Below are positions 50,301 through 59,693 of a stretch of DNA of 64,000 nt, piece by piece (the stretch's first letter is position 1; every line of letters begins with the position of its first letter). The DNA lies in assembly GCF_000312425.1 (NCBI RefSeq), contig NZ_HE997181.1, forward strand, positions 3,198,729 through 3,262,728. Reading direction: 5' to 3'. The translations under genes were made by a program, and so were the position numbers. The DNA is from Reyranella massiliensis 521. Its GTDB lineage: Bacteria; Pseudomonadota; Alphaproteobacteria; Reyranellales; Reyranellaceae. The notes beneath the pieces are model-generated. The model was given only the letters and a program-made list of their open reading frames with translations, did not search any database and had not been told where the DNA came from.

Positions 50301-50785
50301 TTGCCGATCAGCCGCGTCAGCGCCCCGGACAGACCCTGCTCGCTGCTGGTGGCCGTCAGACGGCCGGTCAGCATGAGGCCCCAGGTCGCGGCATTCACGA
50401 ATAGCGACGGGCTGTGGCCGAGATGGGCGCGCCAGTCGCCGCCGCCGATCTTGTCGCGGATCAGCGCGTCGCGCGTGTCGTCGTCGGGAATGCGCAACAA
50501 TGCCTCGGCGAGGCACATCAGCGCCACGCCCTCCTGGCTGGAGAGCGAATATTCGTGGATCAGCCCTTCGACGCCACCAGACGAAGACTTGGCACGCAGC
50601 GCGCCCACCAATCGCCGCGCCAATGCGTGAGCCCGGCCGGTCGCAGCGGCCGACAGGGTGGCCTGCTCGATCAGCGGCGGCACGCACTCGGTTTCGGCTC
50701 GGCGATAGGCCGCCGTGATCGCCGCCCGTAGCGGACCCTGCGGTTGGATCGATTGTGAGAACGCGTCGAAGGGCTTGAAAGACAT
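47366..50785 (-). CDS. putA: Bifunctional proline dehydrogenase / L-glutamate gamma-semialdehyde dehydrogenase
   Basis: The protein has 1139 residues from ATG 50785. The proline dehydrogenase barrel (about 170-480) includes YDMLGEAAVTAAQAEAY and the FAD-binding segment VRLVKGAYWDGEIK; the aldehyde dehydrogenase part (about 560-1030) includes SPWNFPLSIFTGQVAGALAAG and the catalytic FDSAGQRCSALR with Cys825. The N-terminus lacks the ribbon-helix-helix domain found in repressor-type PutA, so it is enzyme only. It turns proline into glutamate, beside a glutamate synthase operon. Confidence 0.96.
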   Translation of the reverse strand: MSFKPFDAFSQSIQPQGPLRAAITAAYRRAETECVPPLIEQATLSAAATGRAHALARRLVGALRAKSSSGGVEGLIHEYSLSSQEGVALMCLAEALLRIPDDDTRDALIRDKIGGGDWRAHLGHSPSLFVNAATWGLMLTGRLTATSSEQGLSGALTRLIGKGGEPLIRGGVNIAMRLMGEQFVAGQTIEEALEKDRSNDGLGVRHSYDMLGEAAVTAAQAEAYLHSYEHAIHAIGRFSAGRGIYEGSGISIKLSALHPRYSRAQHERVHAELYPRLRSLAVLARSYDIGLNIDAEEADRWEISLDLLERLCFEPDLEGWNGIGFVVQAYQKRAVFTIDWLINLGRRSKRRLMVRLVKGAYWDGEIKRAQLDGLEDYPVFTRRIHTDVSYLACARRLLAAPDAAFPQFGTHNALTLATLYSMAGENFYAGQYEFQYLHGMGEPLYDEVIGPAKLNRPCRVYTPVGTHETLLAYLVRRLLENGANTSFVNQIANPEITLETLLADPVERARAVQPPGAPHPRIALPRDLFGPSRPNSRGVDLSNEQVLASLARTLPAIRSLAARPLLAGESSDGALREIHNPADRRDLIGTVVEATPEQVDRACVLAKPWRAASAERARVLRRAADLMEGRCADLLGPIVREAGKTLGNAVGEVREAVDFLRYYAGCIEGFDNETHQPLGVVACISPWNFPLSIFTGQVAGALAAGNGVIAKPAEETPLIAALGIAMLHDAGVPRYALQFLPGDGETGKRLVANEAIAGVVFTGSTEAAQSINRTLARRLGRDGKPLPLIAETGGQNALIADSSALPEQLVLDALTSAFDSAGQRCSALRVLCLQEDIADRVVPLLEGAMAELSVGNPDRLSVDVGPVISAEAQKRLFDHIARMRAAGHRVHQVALPAEAQHGTFVPPTVIEIGAVSDLPGEVFGPVLHVLRYPRERMIDTIRAVNATGFGLTFGVHSRIDETIERAVAASSAGNQYVNRNMIGAVVGVQPFGGHGLSGTGPKAGGPLYVHRLLFRRPSVDVPTGELKGPVGERNTYSLRPKGTILCVAFDAARLQAQTDLVKATGNRPTTDATDRAIRAALFAGSRGDLEALLATMAGRDGPVVPIYVEPYPREFLFDEVSLSDNTAAAGGNASLMVIG

Positions 50786-51153
50786 TATTCGACGATAGCG
50801 TGTTCGCGGCTGAGCCACAGCGGCGACGCCGCCAGGTCGATGAACTTGGCTTCATCCTCCAGCAACAGGCGGCCAGCCTCGCGCGCCGCCGGATCGCGGC
50901 GGCCGGCGAGATAGTCCTCGTCGTTCCGCCACCACAGTTCCGCCACGCCATCATAAGGGTCCGGTGCACCACGCACCGCGCGCATGCCGCTGCTCCAGTC
51001 GTTGTCGAGGCGGTGGAGCTGCACATAGCGCGCGATCCGCAGCGCCGGCTGCAGGCTGCGAACCAACGGCCCATGCCTGTTCAGCCAATAATCCTGAAAC
51101 TCGCCGAGGCTGAGGCTCGGCAATCGGCGCAGGCAAAAGGTGAGCTTGAGCAT
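50785..51153 (-). CDS. EthD-domain protein
   Basis: The protein has 122 residues from ATG 51153, preceded by GGGAGAAAC. MLKLTFCLRRLPSLSLGEF and FQDYWLNRHGPLV, then VAELWWRNDEDYLA, match the EthD dimeric ferredoxin-like fold. The stop overlaps the putA start by one base (TAATG), so the two genes are coupled; an EthD role in proline metabolism is not known. Confidence 0.88.
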   Translation of the reverse strand: MLKLTFCLRRLPSLSLGEFQDYWLNRHGPLVRSLQPALRIARYVQLHRLDNDWSSGMRAVRGAPDPYDGVAELWWRNDEDYLAGRRDPAAREAGRLLLEDEAKFIDLAASPLWLSREHAIVE

Positions 51154-51199
51154 GGTTTCTCCCATTTCAGCGGCGGAGCATAAGGTATAAGCGCCCTCG

Positions 51200-53674
51200 A
51201 TGGATTCCCTTCCCGTCGACGAAGCCCTGCCGCGCCTGAAAGAGGCATTGGCCGCGCGCAATGCCGCCGTACTGGTCGCCCCACCGGGCGCCGGCAAGAC
51301 GACGCGCGTGCCCCTGGCCTTGCTCGACGCGCCGTGGCTCGGCCGTGGCAAGATCGTCATGCAGGAACCGCGGCGGCTGGCGGCGCGTGCTGCCGCGCGA
51401 CGCATGGCGGCGACGCTGGGCGAAGCCGTCGGCGAAACAGTCGGCTATCGCGTGCGACTCGACACCAAGGTGGGTCCCCGGACACGTATCGAAGTCGTCA
51501 CCGACGGCCTGTTCCTCAGAATGCTGCAGGACGATCCCTCGCTGGACGGCACCGGCTGCGTGATCTTCGACGAACTGCACGAACGCGGCCTGGAGACCGA
51601 TCTTTCCTTTGCCCTGGTCCGCGAGGCGCAGATGGCACTGCGCGAGGACCTGCGCGTGGTTGCCATGTCGGCCACGCTCGACCCCGGGCCGGTTGCCGAC
51701 CGGCTGGGTGGCGCGTCCGTCGTCGAGAGTGCGGGTCGCATGTTTCCCGTCGACACCCGCTACCTCGATCGCGAAGTGACGGGCCGAATCGAGGATGGTG
51801 TCGCCGCCGCGATACGCCGGGCGTTGGCCGAGGAAAGCGGCAGCGCCCTCGTCTTCCTGCCGGGCGTCGGCGAGATCCGCCGCGTCGAGGAGCGGCTGCA
51901 CGGTCTCGGCGGCGATGTCGACGTTGCGCCGCTCTACGGCGATCTCTCGCCGGCCGAGCAGGATCGCGCCATTGCCGCTTCGCCCGCGGGCCGGCGCAAG
52001 GTGGTCCTCGCAACGTCGATTGCCGAGACCAGCCTCACCATCGAAGGCGTGCGCATCGTGATCGACAGCGGCCAGATGCGCGTGCCGAAATTCTCGCCGC
52101 GCTCGGGCATGACGCGACTGGAAACCGTGCGCGTCAGCCAAGCCTCCGCCGATCAGCGCCGCGGCCGCGCCGGCCGTCTCGAACCGGGAGTCTGCTACCG
52201 CCTGTGGCCAGAGGAAACGCAGCGCGGGCTTCTGCCCTTCACCCCACCGGAAATTCTCGATGCCGACCTGGCGCCGCTGGCACTGGAGCTGGCCGCGTGG
52301 GGCGCCACCGACGCCGCGAGCCTGCCCTGGCTGACGCCACCGCCGGCCGCGTCGCTTGCGACAGCACGCGCCCTGCTCGTCGATCTTGCGGCCATCGACG
52401 ACAGCGGTGCCGTCACACCACATGGCCGCGCCATGGTGCGGCTCGGCCAGCATCCACGCCTTGCGCATCTCGTCCTCAAGGGTCGAGAGCTTGGCCAGGG
52501 CCGCGTCGCGGCATTGCTGGCCGCCATCCTGAGCGAGCGCGATTTCCTGCGCCTGCCGCCCGGCCAGCGCGACGCCGACCTGCGTCACCGAGTCGACATT
52601 GCGCTGAGCGGCAAACGCGACGGTGCGTTGCGGCTGATCCTCGAACAGGCAAGACGCCTGACTCAAAATCAGGGACGCGAAACACCCGATGTCTCCATGA
52701 CCGGCGCGCTGCTGGCGCTGGCCTATCCCGACCGGATCGGTCGCCGGCGGCCCGGTACGGCCGGACGCTATCTTCTGTCGGGCGGCCGCGGAGCTGCGTT
52801 GCCGGAAGGCGATCCGATGGCCACCGAAGAATTTCTCGTCGTGGCCGACCTCGACGGCTCGACCCAGGACTCGCGCATCTTCCTCGCCGCCCCCATCACG
52901 GTAGCCGAGATCGAGGAGCTCTACGGCGACCGAATCGTCGAAGAACAGATCGTGCAATGGAGCCCGCGCGACGGCGCCGTGCTGGCGCGGCAACGCAGAC
53001 GGCTGGGTGCGCTGGCCTTGGAGGACAAGCCGCTGACCAAGCCCGAAGCCGAAAAGGTCCGCGCCGCCATGGTCGACGGCGTTCGTCAGCTCGGCGTCGG
53101 GGCGCTGCCCTGGACCGACGACCTTACGCGATGGCGCGAGCGCATCGGCTTTCTGCGCCAACACGCGGGCGAAGACTGGCCCGATCTGTCGGACACCGCC
53201 CTGCTCGCCGCGCTCGACGGCTGGCTGGCGCCCTTCCTCGATGGCGTTTCGCGCAAGGATCATCTGGCGAGGATCGACCTCACGGGGGCGCTGAAGACTC
53301 TCGTACCCTGGGAGAAGCAGCGGGAGCTCGACCGGCTGGCTCCGACGCACATCGAAGTGCCGAGCGGCAGCCGCGTTCCAATCGACTATGCCAACCCGGC
53401 CGAGCCGACTCTGTCGGTGCGCCTGCAGGAGATGTTCGGCCTTACCGACACGCCACGTATCGCCGGCGGCAAGGCACCCCTTACTGTCCATCTCCTGTCG
53501 CCAGCGCGTCGGCCCGTACAGGTGACGCGCGATCTCGCGAGCTTCTGGAGCAACGGCTACAAGGCCGTGAAAGCCGAACTGAAGGGCCGCTATCCGCGGC
53601 ACTACTGGCCCGACGATCCGCTGATCGCCGAACCGACGGCGCGCGTGCGGCCGCGTCCCAATCCTGGGCGATAA
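51200..53674 (+). CDS. hrpB: ATP-dependent helicase HrpB
   Basis: The protein has 824 residues, as usual for HrpB. It shows APPGAGKTTRVPLALLD (Walker A), FDELHERGLETDLSFAL (DEAH-type box II), AMSATLDPGPVADRL (motif III), ATSIAETSLTIEGVRIVIDSG (motif V), QRRGRAGRLEPGVCYRLWPEE (motif VI), and the HrpB C-terminal part ending KGRYPRHYWPDDP. It is a DExH-box RNA helicase of unclear physiological role. It is divergent from the EthD gene with 46 bases between. Confidence 0.96.
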   Translation: MDSLPVDEALPRLKEALAARNAAVLVAPPGAGKTTRVPLALLDAPWLGRGKIVMQEPRRLAARAAARRMAATLGEAVGETVGYRVRLDTKVGPRTRIEVVTDGLFLRMLQDDPSLDGTGCVIFDELHERGLETDLSFALVREAQMALREDLRVVAMSATLDPGPVADRLGGASVVESAGRMFPVDTRYLDREVTGRIEDGVAAAIRRALAEESGSALVFLPGVGEIRRVEERLHGLGGDVDVAPLYGDLSPAEQDRAIAASPAGRRKVVLATSIAETSLTIEGVRIVIDSGQMRVPKFSPRSGMTRLETVRVSQASADQRRGRAGRLEPGVCYRLWPEETQRGLLPFTPPEILDADLAPLALELAAWGATDAASLPWLTPPPAASLATARALLVDLAAIDDSGAVTPHGRAMVRLGQHPRLAHLVLKGRELGQGRVAALLAAILSERDFLRLPPGQRDADLRHRVDIALSGKRDGALRLILEQARRLTQNQGRETPDVSMTGALLALAYPDRIGRRRPGTAGRYLLSGGRGAALPEGDPMATEEFLVVADLDGSTQDSRIFLAAPITVAEIEELYGDRIVEEQIVQWSPRDGAVLARQRRRLGALALEDKPLTKPEAEKVRAAMVDGVRQLGVGALPWTDDLTRWRERIGFLRQHAGEDWPDLSDTALLAALDGWLAPFLDGVSRKDHLARIDLTGALKTLVPWEKQRELDRLAPTHIEVPSGSRVPIDYANPAEPTLSVRLQEMFGLTDTPRIAGGKAPLTVHLLSPARRPVQVTRDLASFWSNGYKAVKAELKGRYPRHYWPDDPLIAEPTARVRPRPNPGR

Positions 53675-53751
53675 CGCAGTATTCTTCACGCAAGCCGTAG
53701 CAATATGGTACGGGCTAAGGTCTCATCCATCGCCCGTACGGAATCCCCGAC

Positions 53752-55209
53752 ATGTCCCTCGCCCTCCCGTTCCAGACTGCCAAGCAGCTCGCTGCCGCGG
53801 TCCGGAAGAAGAAGATCGGCTGCCTCGAACTGCTCGACCTCTACCTGAAGCGCGTCGAAGCCTATAACCCCGAACTCAACGCCATCATCGCCACGGATAT
53901 CGAGGGTGCGCGCAAGCGGGCCAAGGCGGCGGACCGTGCTTTGAAGGCCGGCAGGAAGGTCGGCCCCCTGCATGGCGTGCCGATGACGATCAAGGAGTCG
54001 TTCGACGTCGCAGGTTACCCGACGACCTGGGGTGATCCGGCGTTCAAGGACAGCGCGGTCAAACAGAATTCGCTGGTCGCCCAGCGCATGATCGATGCCG
54101 GCGTCATCCTGTTCGGCAAGACCAACGTGCCGCTGAACCTCGCCGACTGGCAGAGCTACAATGAGGTCTACGGCTCGACCAACAATCCATGGGATCTCGG
54201 CCGCACGCCGGGCGGGTCTTCGGGCGGTTCGGCTGCCGCGCTGGCCGCCGGCCTGACCGGCATCGAAGCCGGCAGCGACATCGGCGCCTCGATCCGCAAT
54301 CCCGCGCACTATTGCGGCGTGTGGGGCCACAAGCCGAGCTGGGGCGTCGTTTCGCCCAAGGGCCATGCTCTGGCCGGCGCCGTGGCCTATGGCGATATCG
54401 GCGTCGTGGGTCCGCTGGCACGCGGTGCCGACGATCTCGAAATCGCGATGGACGCGATGGCAGGCCCGGATTCCATCGACGGCCGCGGCTGGACGCTCAC
54501 CCTGCCCCGCTCGACGAAGAAGAAGCTGCGCGACTTCAAGGTGGCGGTGCTGCTGACCGATCCCAACGCCGAAGTCGACGATTCGGTGCAGGAGCTGATT
54601 TCCAAGCTCGCTTCGTTCCTCGCCAAGAACAAGGTCAAGGTGAGCGACAAGGCGCGGCCGGCCTTCGACACGGCGGAGATCAACGACGTCTACATCCGCT
54701 TGCTGCGCGCCGCGACCTCGGCCCGCATGACCGACGCCGTCTACAATCAGGCCGTGAAGGACGCCGCCACATTGCCGGCCGACGACATGAGCTACTTCGC
54801 CCAGATGCAGCGTGGCAATTCGCTGCCGCATCGCACCTGGCTGCAACTCAACGAGAAGCGCCACAAAATGCGCTGGGCCTGGGATGCCTTCTTCGAGGAC
54901 TACGACCTGATGCTCTGTCCGGTCGCCGTGACGGCGGCCTTCCCGCACGACCAGGCCGGCCTGCGCCACAAGCGGACCATCGTGGTCAACAACAAGCAGG
55001 TGCCGGTGGTCGATCAGATCTTCTGGGCAGGATATTCCGGCGTCACCTGGCTGCCGTCGACCTCGGCGCCCATCGGGCTGACCAAGGACGGTCTGCCGGT
55101 CGGCGTCCAGATCATCGGCCGGCAGTATGGCGACTACGATTGCATCCAGTTCGCCAAGCTGCTGGAGAAAGAATATCGCAGCTTCGAACCGCCGCCGGCC
55201 TATAGCTGA
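53752..55209 (+). CDS. Amidase (amidase signature family)
   Basis: The protein has 485 residues. The Ser-cisSer-Lys triad is visible: Lys81 in PMTIKESFD, cis-Ser in [12 protein letters not shown] (156-157) and the nucleophile Ser180 in [12 protein letters not shown]. It hydrolyses carboxamides, but the substrate is unknown. The N-terminus lacks a signal peptide, so it is cytoplasmic. The apt gene follows after 14 bases, probably in the same operon. Confidence 0.95.
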   Translation: MSLALPFQTAKQLAAAVRKKKIGCLELLDLYLKRVEAYNPELNAIIATDIEGARKRAKAADRALKAGRKVGPLHGVPMTIKESFDVAGYPTTWGDPAFKDSAVKQNSLVAQRMIDAGVILFGKTNVPLNLADWQSYNEVYGSTNNPWDLGRTPGGSSGGSAAALAAGLTGIEAGSDIGASIRNPAHYCGVWGHKPSWGVVSPKGHALAGAVAYGDIGVVGPLARGADDLEIAMDAMAGPDSIDGRGWTLTLPRSTKKKLRDFKVAVLLTDPNAEVDDSVQELISKLASFLAKNKVKVSDKARPAFDTAEINDVYIRLLRAATSARMTDAVYNQAVKDAATLPADDMSYFAQMQRGNSLPHRTWLQLNEKRHKMRWAWDAFFEDYDLMLCPVAVTAAFPHDQAGLRHKRTIVVNNKQVPVVDQIFWAGYSGVTWLPSTSAPIGLTKDGLPVGVQIIGRQYGDYDCIQFAKLLEKEYRSFEPPPAYS

Positions 55210-55223
55210 GCGGAGGAGTAACC

Positions 55224-55751
55224 ATGCATAACGACATCGACCTCAAGAAGCACATCCGCTCGATCCCGGACTTCCCGAAGCCCGGCATTCTCTTCTACGA
55301 CATCTCCACCCTGCTGGCGCACCCCAAGGCGTGGCATGCCGCCATCGAACGGCTGGCCGACCTGATCCGGCCGCACAAGCCCGACGTGCTGGCCGGCATC
55401 GAATCGCGCGGCTTCTTGCTGGCGGCACCGCTGGCGCTGGCGCTGGGCACCGGCTTTGTGATGCTGCGCAAGCAGGGCAAGCTGCCCGGCACGACCGTGC
55501 GTCACACCTATGCGCTGGAGTACGGCACCGACACGATCGAGATCCAGCAGGACGCCGTGCAGAAAGGAACGCGCGTCGTGCTGGTCGACGATCTGCTGGC
55601 GACCGGCGGCACGATGGCCGCGGCGGTAACGCTGCTAGAAAGCGTCGGTGCTTACGTGCCGACGGCGGCCTGCATCATCGAGCTGACCTTCCTCGAAGGC
55701 CGAAAGAAGCTCGGGGTGCCGGTCGAGACCCTGGTGCAGTACGACAGCTAG
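55224..55751 (+). CDS. apt: Adenine phosphoribosyltransferase
   Basis: The protein has 175 residues. The N-terminus [40 protein letters not shown] and the PRPP-binding loop [19 protein letters not shown] are typical of Apt. It makes AMP from adenine and PRPP (purine salvage). GGAGGAG precedes ATG 55224. Confidence 0.97.
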   Translation: MHNDIDLKKHIRSIPDFPKPGILFYDISTLLAHPKAWHAAIERLADLIRPHKPDVLAGIESRGFLLAAPLALALGTGFVMLRKQGKLPGTTVRHTYALEYGTDTIEIQQDAVQKGTRVVLVDDLLATGGTMAAAVTLLESVGAYVPTAACIIELTFLEGRKKLGVPVETLVQYDS

Positions 55752-55754
55752 CGG

Positions 55755-56213
55755 TCAGTGCTGATCGGCGCGATTGAACGCGCCGGCGCCATCCGGCAGG
55801 ACGGCGAAGGTCGAGAGCGACTGGGCGATGGGATCGGGCGAGCCGTCGACGAACAGGTCGACCTCGCCGAACGCCGTCGAGCGGCCGACCCTCACGGCCC
55901 GGGCGATGCCGATCACGTCTTGCCGCACCGCAGCACGCATAAAGTTCGTCGTGAGCGAGATCGTCGCCAGTGTGGCGAAGCGCTGAAGCTTCTCGCAGAT
56001 CGCCAGAACCATGATCGTGTCTGCCAGAGCCATCATTGCCTGGCCGACGACGACGCCACCTGGACGGGCGATGTGGTCACCGTAGGGCAAGCGAAGCCGA
56101 ACTTCCTCGGCAGAGATGTGCTCGGCCTTTAGATTCAGCTGCCAGATCCAGGGGCCGAAATTGCCGCCCGGCGAGAGCTGCTGCTGCGCCGACTCAACGG
56201 TGAAGAATCCCAT
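55755..56213 (-). CDS. PaaI-family hotdog thioesterase
   Basis: The protein has 152 residues from ATG 56213. A hotdog fold is indicated by RPGGVVVGQAMMALADTIMVLAI and TLATISLTTNFMRAAVRQDV, with GRSTAFGEVDLF in the last strand. Related proteins hydrolyse acyl-CoA thioesters. It is convergent with apt, three bases between stops. An upstream continuation of the frame to 56582 is not supported by family length. Confidence 0.9.
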   Translation of the reverse strand: MGFFTVESAQQQLSPGGNFGPWIWQLNLKAEHISAEEVRLRLPYGDHIARPGGVVVGQAMMALADTIMVLAICEKLQRFATLATISLTTNFMRAAVRQDVIGIARAVRVGRSTAFGEVDLFVDGSPDPIAQSLSTFAVLPDGAGAFNRADQH

Positions 56214-56287
56214 GCCCCATCGTGCCGCTTTCCGGGCTGTCGTCAAACCGGCTACGATGCTTTGAGCGAAAGTTTGGAAGGAATTCG

Positions 56288-57379
56288 ATGTTTTCGGTGT
56301 CCGAGTGCTTTTCCGAAAGTTATGCCGAGGCGCGCGCCAAGTTCTGCAGTGCCGCCGCCACCGCCGGTGGAGCGATCCGGTCCTGGCTGAACCCCAAGGC
56401 GCGCGGCCCCAACGGCGAAGCGCTCTTTCTCGACACCGCCCGCTTCGGCGCGGCCGATGCCACCGAGATGCTGGTGCTGATTGCCGGCACGCACGGCGTC
56501 GAAGGACATTGCGGGTCGGGCGCCGAGATCGCCTGGCTGCGCTCGGGCGGTCCCGCGAAGTTGCCGAAGGGAACCGGCGCACTCCTGATCCACGCGCTCA
56601 ACCCCTACGGCTTCGCCTGGTCGCGGCGCGTCACGGAAGACAATGTCGACCTCAACCGCAACTTCGTCGATCACGACAAGGGCTATCCCGCCAACGCGGG
56701 CTATCTCGCGATCGCCGACGCCGTGTTGCCGCAGACCTGGGACGATGCCAGCAAGGCCGAGACCGAGCGCGTCTTCGATGCCTATGCTCAGAAGCACGGC
56801 GCCTTCGGCCTGCAGGGCGCGATCAGCGGCGGCCAATACACCCATCCCGATGGCATCTTCTTCGGGGGCACGGCGCCGACCTGGAGCAATCGCACCGTTC
56901 GCGCCATCGCCCGCGAGGAACTCTCGCAGGCACGGCGCGTGGGCATCATCGACTTCCATACGGGTCTCGGGCCGTTCGGTCATGGCGAACTGATCTGCGC
57001 CGTATCGCCGGCCGCCAAATCCTTCGCGCGTGCCAAGGCCTGGTACGGCGACGAGATGACTTCCCCCGAGGGCGGCACCTCGACCTCCGCCGTCGTTGTC
57101 GGCGTGATGACCGATGCCTTCCCGCAGGAGCTGCCTGACGCGCAGGTAACTCCGGTCGCGCTCGAATACGGCACCTATACCGTGCCGGAGGTCCTCGGTG
57201 CCGTACGCGCCGACAACTGGCTTCATCATCGTGGCGATGTCGGCTCGCCGCTCGGCCGCGAGATCAAGGCCGACATCAAGGAGCGCTTCTTCCCGTCGGG
57301 CGACAAGTGGCGCGAGATGGTATGGGCGCGCGCCGATCAGACGATCGGCTGGGCATTGAAGGGACTACAGAGCCGATGA
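56288..57379 (+). CDS. DUF2817 (M14-like zinc carboxypeptidase fold) protein
   Basis: The protein has 363 residues from ATG 56288 after AAGGAATTC. MLVLIAGTHGVEGHCGSGAE carries the His and Glu of the M14-type zinc site; NLDxN-like DNVDLNRNFVDH and GIIDFHTGLGPFGHGELI supply further ligands, as in DUF2817. It may cleave peptides or acyl groups. Its stop overlaps the ATG of the cNMP-patatin gene (ATGA), so the two are co-translated. Confidence 0.9.
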   Translation: MFSVSECFSESYAEARAKFCSAAATAGGAIRSWLNPKARGPNGEALFLDTARFGAADATEMLVLIAGTHGVEGHCGSGAEIAWLRSGGPAKLPKGTGALLIHALNPYGFAWSRRVTEDNVDLNRNFVDHDKGYPANAGYLAIADAVLPQTWDDASKAETERVFDAYAQKHGAFGLQGAISGGQYTHPDGIFFGGTAPTWSNRTVRAIAREELSQARRVGIIDFHTGLGPFGHGELICAVSPAAKSFARAKAWYGDEMTSPEGGTSTSAVVVGVMTDAFPQELPDAQVTPVALEYGTYTVPEVLGAVRADNWLHHRGDVGSPLGREIKADIKERFFPSGDKWREMVWARADQTIGWALKGLQSR

Positions 57380-59190
57380 GCCTGGTCGAGCCGAGCGAAG
57401 ATACCGCCCGGCTGCGACTCCGGCGCATCCTGCAGCGCGCCCCGCTGTTTGCCGACCTCGATCCCGACGGTCTGGCGGCGGTCGAGCGCGAACTGACCTT
57501 GCTCATCCTGCCGGGCGGCGCGCCGCTGTTCCGTCAGGGTGACCCGGCCGACGCGGTCTATGTCGTGGCCAGCGGCTGTCTCGGCGTGTTCCGTCATCAA
57601 GACGAAGTCGACGCCAGCGAACCGCTGCTGATCGCCGAGGTACCTCCCGGCAATCTGGTCGGCGAGATGTCGCTCCTCTCGCACGGCAAGCGCACGCGCA
57701 GCGTGGCGGCGCTGCGCGACAGCGAGGTATGGCGGCTGGCCCAAAGCAGCTTCGATGCGCTGACCAAGCACCACCCCGAAGTCCTGCCGGCGCTGATGCG
57801 CAGCGTCGTGGCGCGCAACGCTGTCGAAACCGGCAAGCGACGGCGCCAGCCGCGCACCTTCGCCATCCTGCCCGCCGGCCCGAACGTGCCGTCGGCACGC
57901 TTCGCCGTGATGCTGGCAGATGCGCTGGGCCGCATCGGCAACAGGGTGCAAATGCTGGGGCCAGACTCGGTCGACGAGGAACCGGAGTGGTTCGCGCGTT
58001 GCGAGATGGAATCCTCGTTCGTGCTCTACCGCGCCGACGCGACCCAGACGCCATGGACCGAACTCTGCCTGCGACAGGCCGATTGCCTGATTGCCGTCCG
58101 CAGCGCCGACCACGACGGGCCGACTTCACTGCCTTTCGACGTCGAGACGGCGCAAAGCGGCGCGGTATTCCACCGGCGGCGCGAGCTCGTTCTCTTGCAC
58201 GAAGGCCACGACCCGTCCCCCGGTTCGACGACGCCCTTGCTCGCCGGCGGCCTCTACGGCCATCACCACCACGTCCGCCTCGACATTCATGCCGATATCG
58301 ACCGGCTGGCCCGACTGCTCACCGGCCATGCGGTCGGCGTCGTGATGGCCGGTGGCGGCGCCCGCGCCTTCACTCATATCGGCGTCGTCAAGGCACTGCG
58401 CCAGTCTGGCGTTCCGATCGATCTTGTGGGCGGCACCAGCATGGGCGCCATCGTCGCCGCCGGTGTCGCCTCGCGCTGGAACGACGAAGAGCTCAACGAG
58501 CGCTTCCGTCGCGCCTTCGTCGACACCAATCCTTTGAACGACTACACGGTGCCGTTGATCTCGCTGTTCTCCGGCCGCCGGGTCACGCGCCTGCTGCGCG
58601 CCGCCTTCGGGGAAAAGGACATCGAGGATCTCGTCCTTTCCTTCTACTGCATGACGGCCAACCTCACGACCTCCGACGCCGACATCCACACGGTCGGCCG
58701 GCTGTGGCGCTGGCTGCGGGCGAGCGTGGCGATCCCCGGCGTCATGCCGCCGTTCAACGAGGCGGGCGAAGTCCATGTCGATGGCGGCGTCATCGACAAT
58801 TTTCCGGTGCGCGCCATGCGTCGGCTCGGGCGCGGCATCACCATTGGGGTCGACATCGACACCGGCGGTGCGCTGGCGGCCGGCGCCGATGTCATGGAAC
58901 CCTGGTCGGCCTGGCAGTTCTTTCGCCGCCTGATCTGGCGGCGCAACGAAACGCTCCCCATCCCTTCGATCGTCGCCATCCTGCTGCGCTCGGCCCTGGT
59001 GGCCAGCACGGCCCGCGCCGCCCAGGATCGCGCCGCAGCGGACCTGCTGATCGTGCCGCCGATGAACCACATCGATCTGCTCGACTGGACGAGCTTCGAT
59101 GCCGCCATCGAGCTGGGCTACCGCACCACCATGGAAACCCTGGACAAGTCGCGATCTCTGCCAGTCGGCGCCCGACTGTTCGTGGCCTAG
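57376..59190 (+). CDS. Cyclic-nucleotide-binding domain fused to patatin phospholipase (NTE type)
   Basis: The protein has 604 residues from ATG 57376. Residues 10-130 form a cNMP-binding beta-barrel (RQGDPADAVYVVASGCLGVF, then GEMSLLSHGKRTRSVAALRDSEVWRL). The patatin domain (about 320-520) has GGGARAFTHIGV, the nucleophile Ser355 in GTSMG and the catalytic Asp469 in VDGGVIDNFPV. The layout resembles neuropathy target esterase. It probably deacylates phospholipids under nucleotide control; the C-terminal tail is LDKSRSLPVGARLF. Confidence 0.93.
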   Translation: MSLVEPSEDTARLRLRRILQRAPLFADLDPDGLAAVERELTLLILPGGAPLFRQGDPADAVYVVASGCLGVFRHQDEVDASEPLLIAEVPPGNLVGEMSLLSHGKRTRSVAALRDSEVWRLAQSSFDALTKHHPEVLPALMRSVVARNAVETGKRRRQPRTFAILPAGPNVPSARFAVMLADALGRIGNRVQMLGPDSVDEEPEWFARCEMESSFVLYRADATQTPWTELCLRQADCLIAVRSADHDGPTSLPFDVETAQSGAVFHRRRELVLLHEGHDPSPGSTTPLLAGGLYGHHHHVRLDIHADIDRLARLLTGHAVGVVMAGGGARAFTHIGVVKALRQSGVPIDLVGGTSMGAIVAAGVASRWNDEELNERFRRAFVDTNPLNDYTVPLISLFSGRRVTRLLRAAFGEKDIEDLVLSFYCMTANLTTSDADIHTVGRLWRWLRASVAIPGVMPPFNEAGEVHVDGGVIDNFPVRAMRRLGRGITIGVDIDTGGALAAGADVMEPWSAWQFFRRLIWRRNETLPIPSIVAILLRSALVASTARAAQDRAAADLLIVPPMNHIDLLDWTSFDAAIELGYRTTMETLDKSRSLPVGARLFVA

Positions 59191-59231
59191 CAGCTGGGCT
59201 TTCAATCGTCGAAATCGAACGGGACGCCAGC

Positions 59232-59260
59232 TTGACACGACCGACAGGCGCGTCTCTTAT
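59232..59260 (+). promoter_or_regulatory. Candidate sigma-70 promoter of the ArsR/AHSA1 gene pair
   Basis: TTGACA (59232-59237) and TCTTAT (59255-59260) are separated by 17 bases, 32 bases before the ATG of the ArsR-type gene. The -35 is perfect and the -10 weaker. Confidence 0.55.
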
Positions 59261-59291
59261 TTCACCCATCGGTTAATAAAAAGATCTCACC

Positions 59292-59693
59292 ATGAACCCA
59301 GCCGCCGACCGCCTCAGCTCGACCTTCGCTGCCCTCGCCGACCCGACTCGGCGCGCAATCCTCGCCCGCCTGACCCTGGGTGAGACCACGGTCGGCAATC
59401 TCGCGGAGCCCTTCGACATGAGCCTGCCGGCTATCTCCAAGCACCTGAAGGTGCTGGAGCGGGCCGGCCTCATCTCGCGCGGACGAGATGCCCAGCGACG
59501 GCCTTGTCGCCTGGCGGCCGAACCGCTGCACGAGATTGCCGACTGGGTAGCAACCTACCGGCGGTTCTGGGAGGAACGCTTCGACCGGCTGGAGGACTAT
59601 CTGCGGACGGCGCAGCAACAGTCCGCCGCTGCTCCCGCTTCCACTTCTGCCAAGAAGAAGAGGACGAAGGCCCATGGCCGCAAGAACAAGTGA
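59292..59693 (+). CDS. ArsR/SmtB-family regulator (SdpR type)
   Basis: The protein has 133 residues. RLSSTFAALADPTRRAILARLTLGETTVGNLAEPFDMSLPAISKHLKVLERAGLI is a winged helix typical of autorepressors paired with AHSA1 proteins. It has a Lys-rich tail (KKKRTKAHGRKNK). No metal-binding cysteine cluster is present. It overlaps the SRPBCC gene by 20 bases, so they are translated together. Confidence 0.94.
   Translation: MNPAADRLSSTFAALADPTRRAILARLTLGETTVGNLAEPFDMSLPAISKHLKVLERAGLISRGRDAQRRPCRLAAEPLHEIADWVATYRRFWEERFDRLEDYLRTAQQQSAAAPASTSAKKKRTKAHGRKNK

Noticed and set aside
51167..53689. Long open frame antisense to hrpB
   Set aside because: HrpB helicase motifs are complete on the plus strand; the antisense frame has no domain and is a codon-bias shadow.
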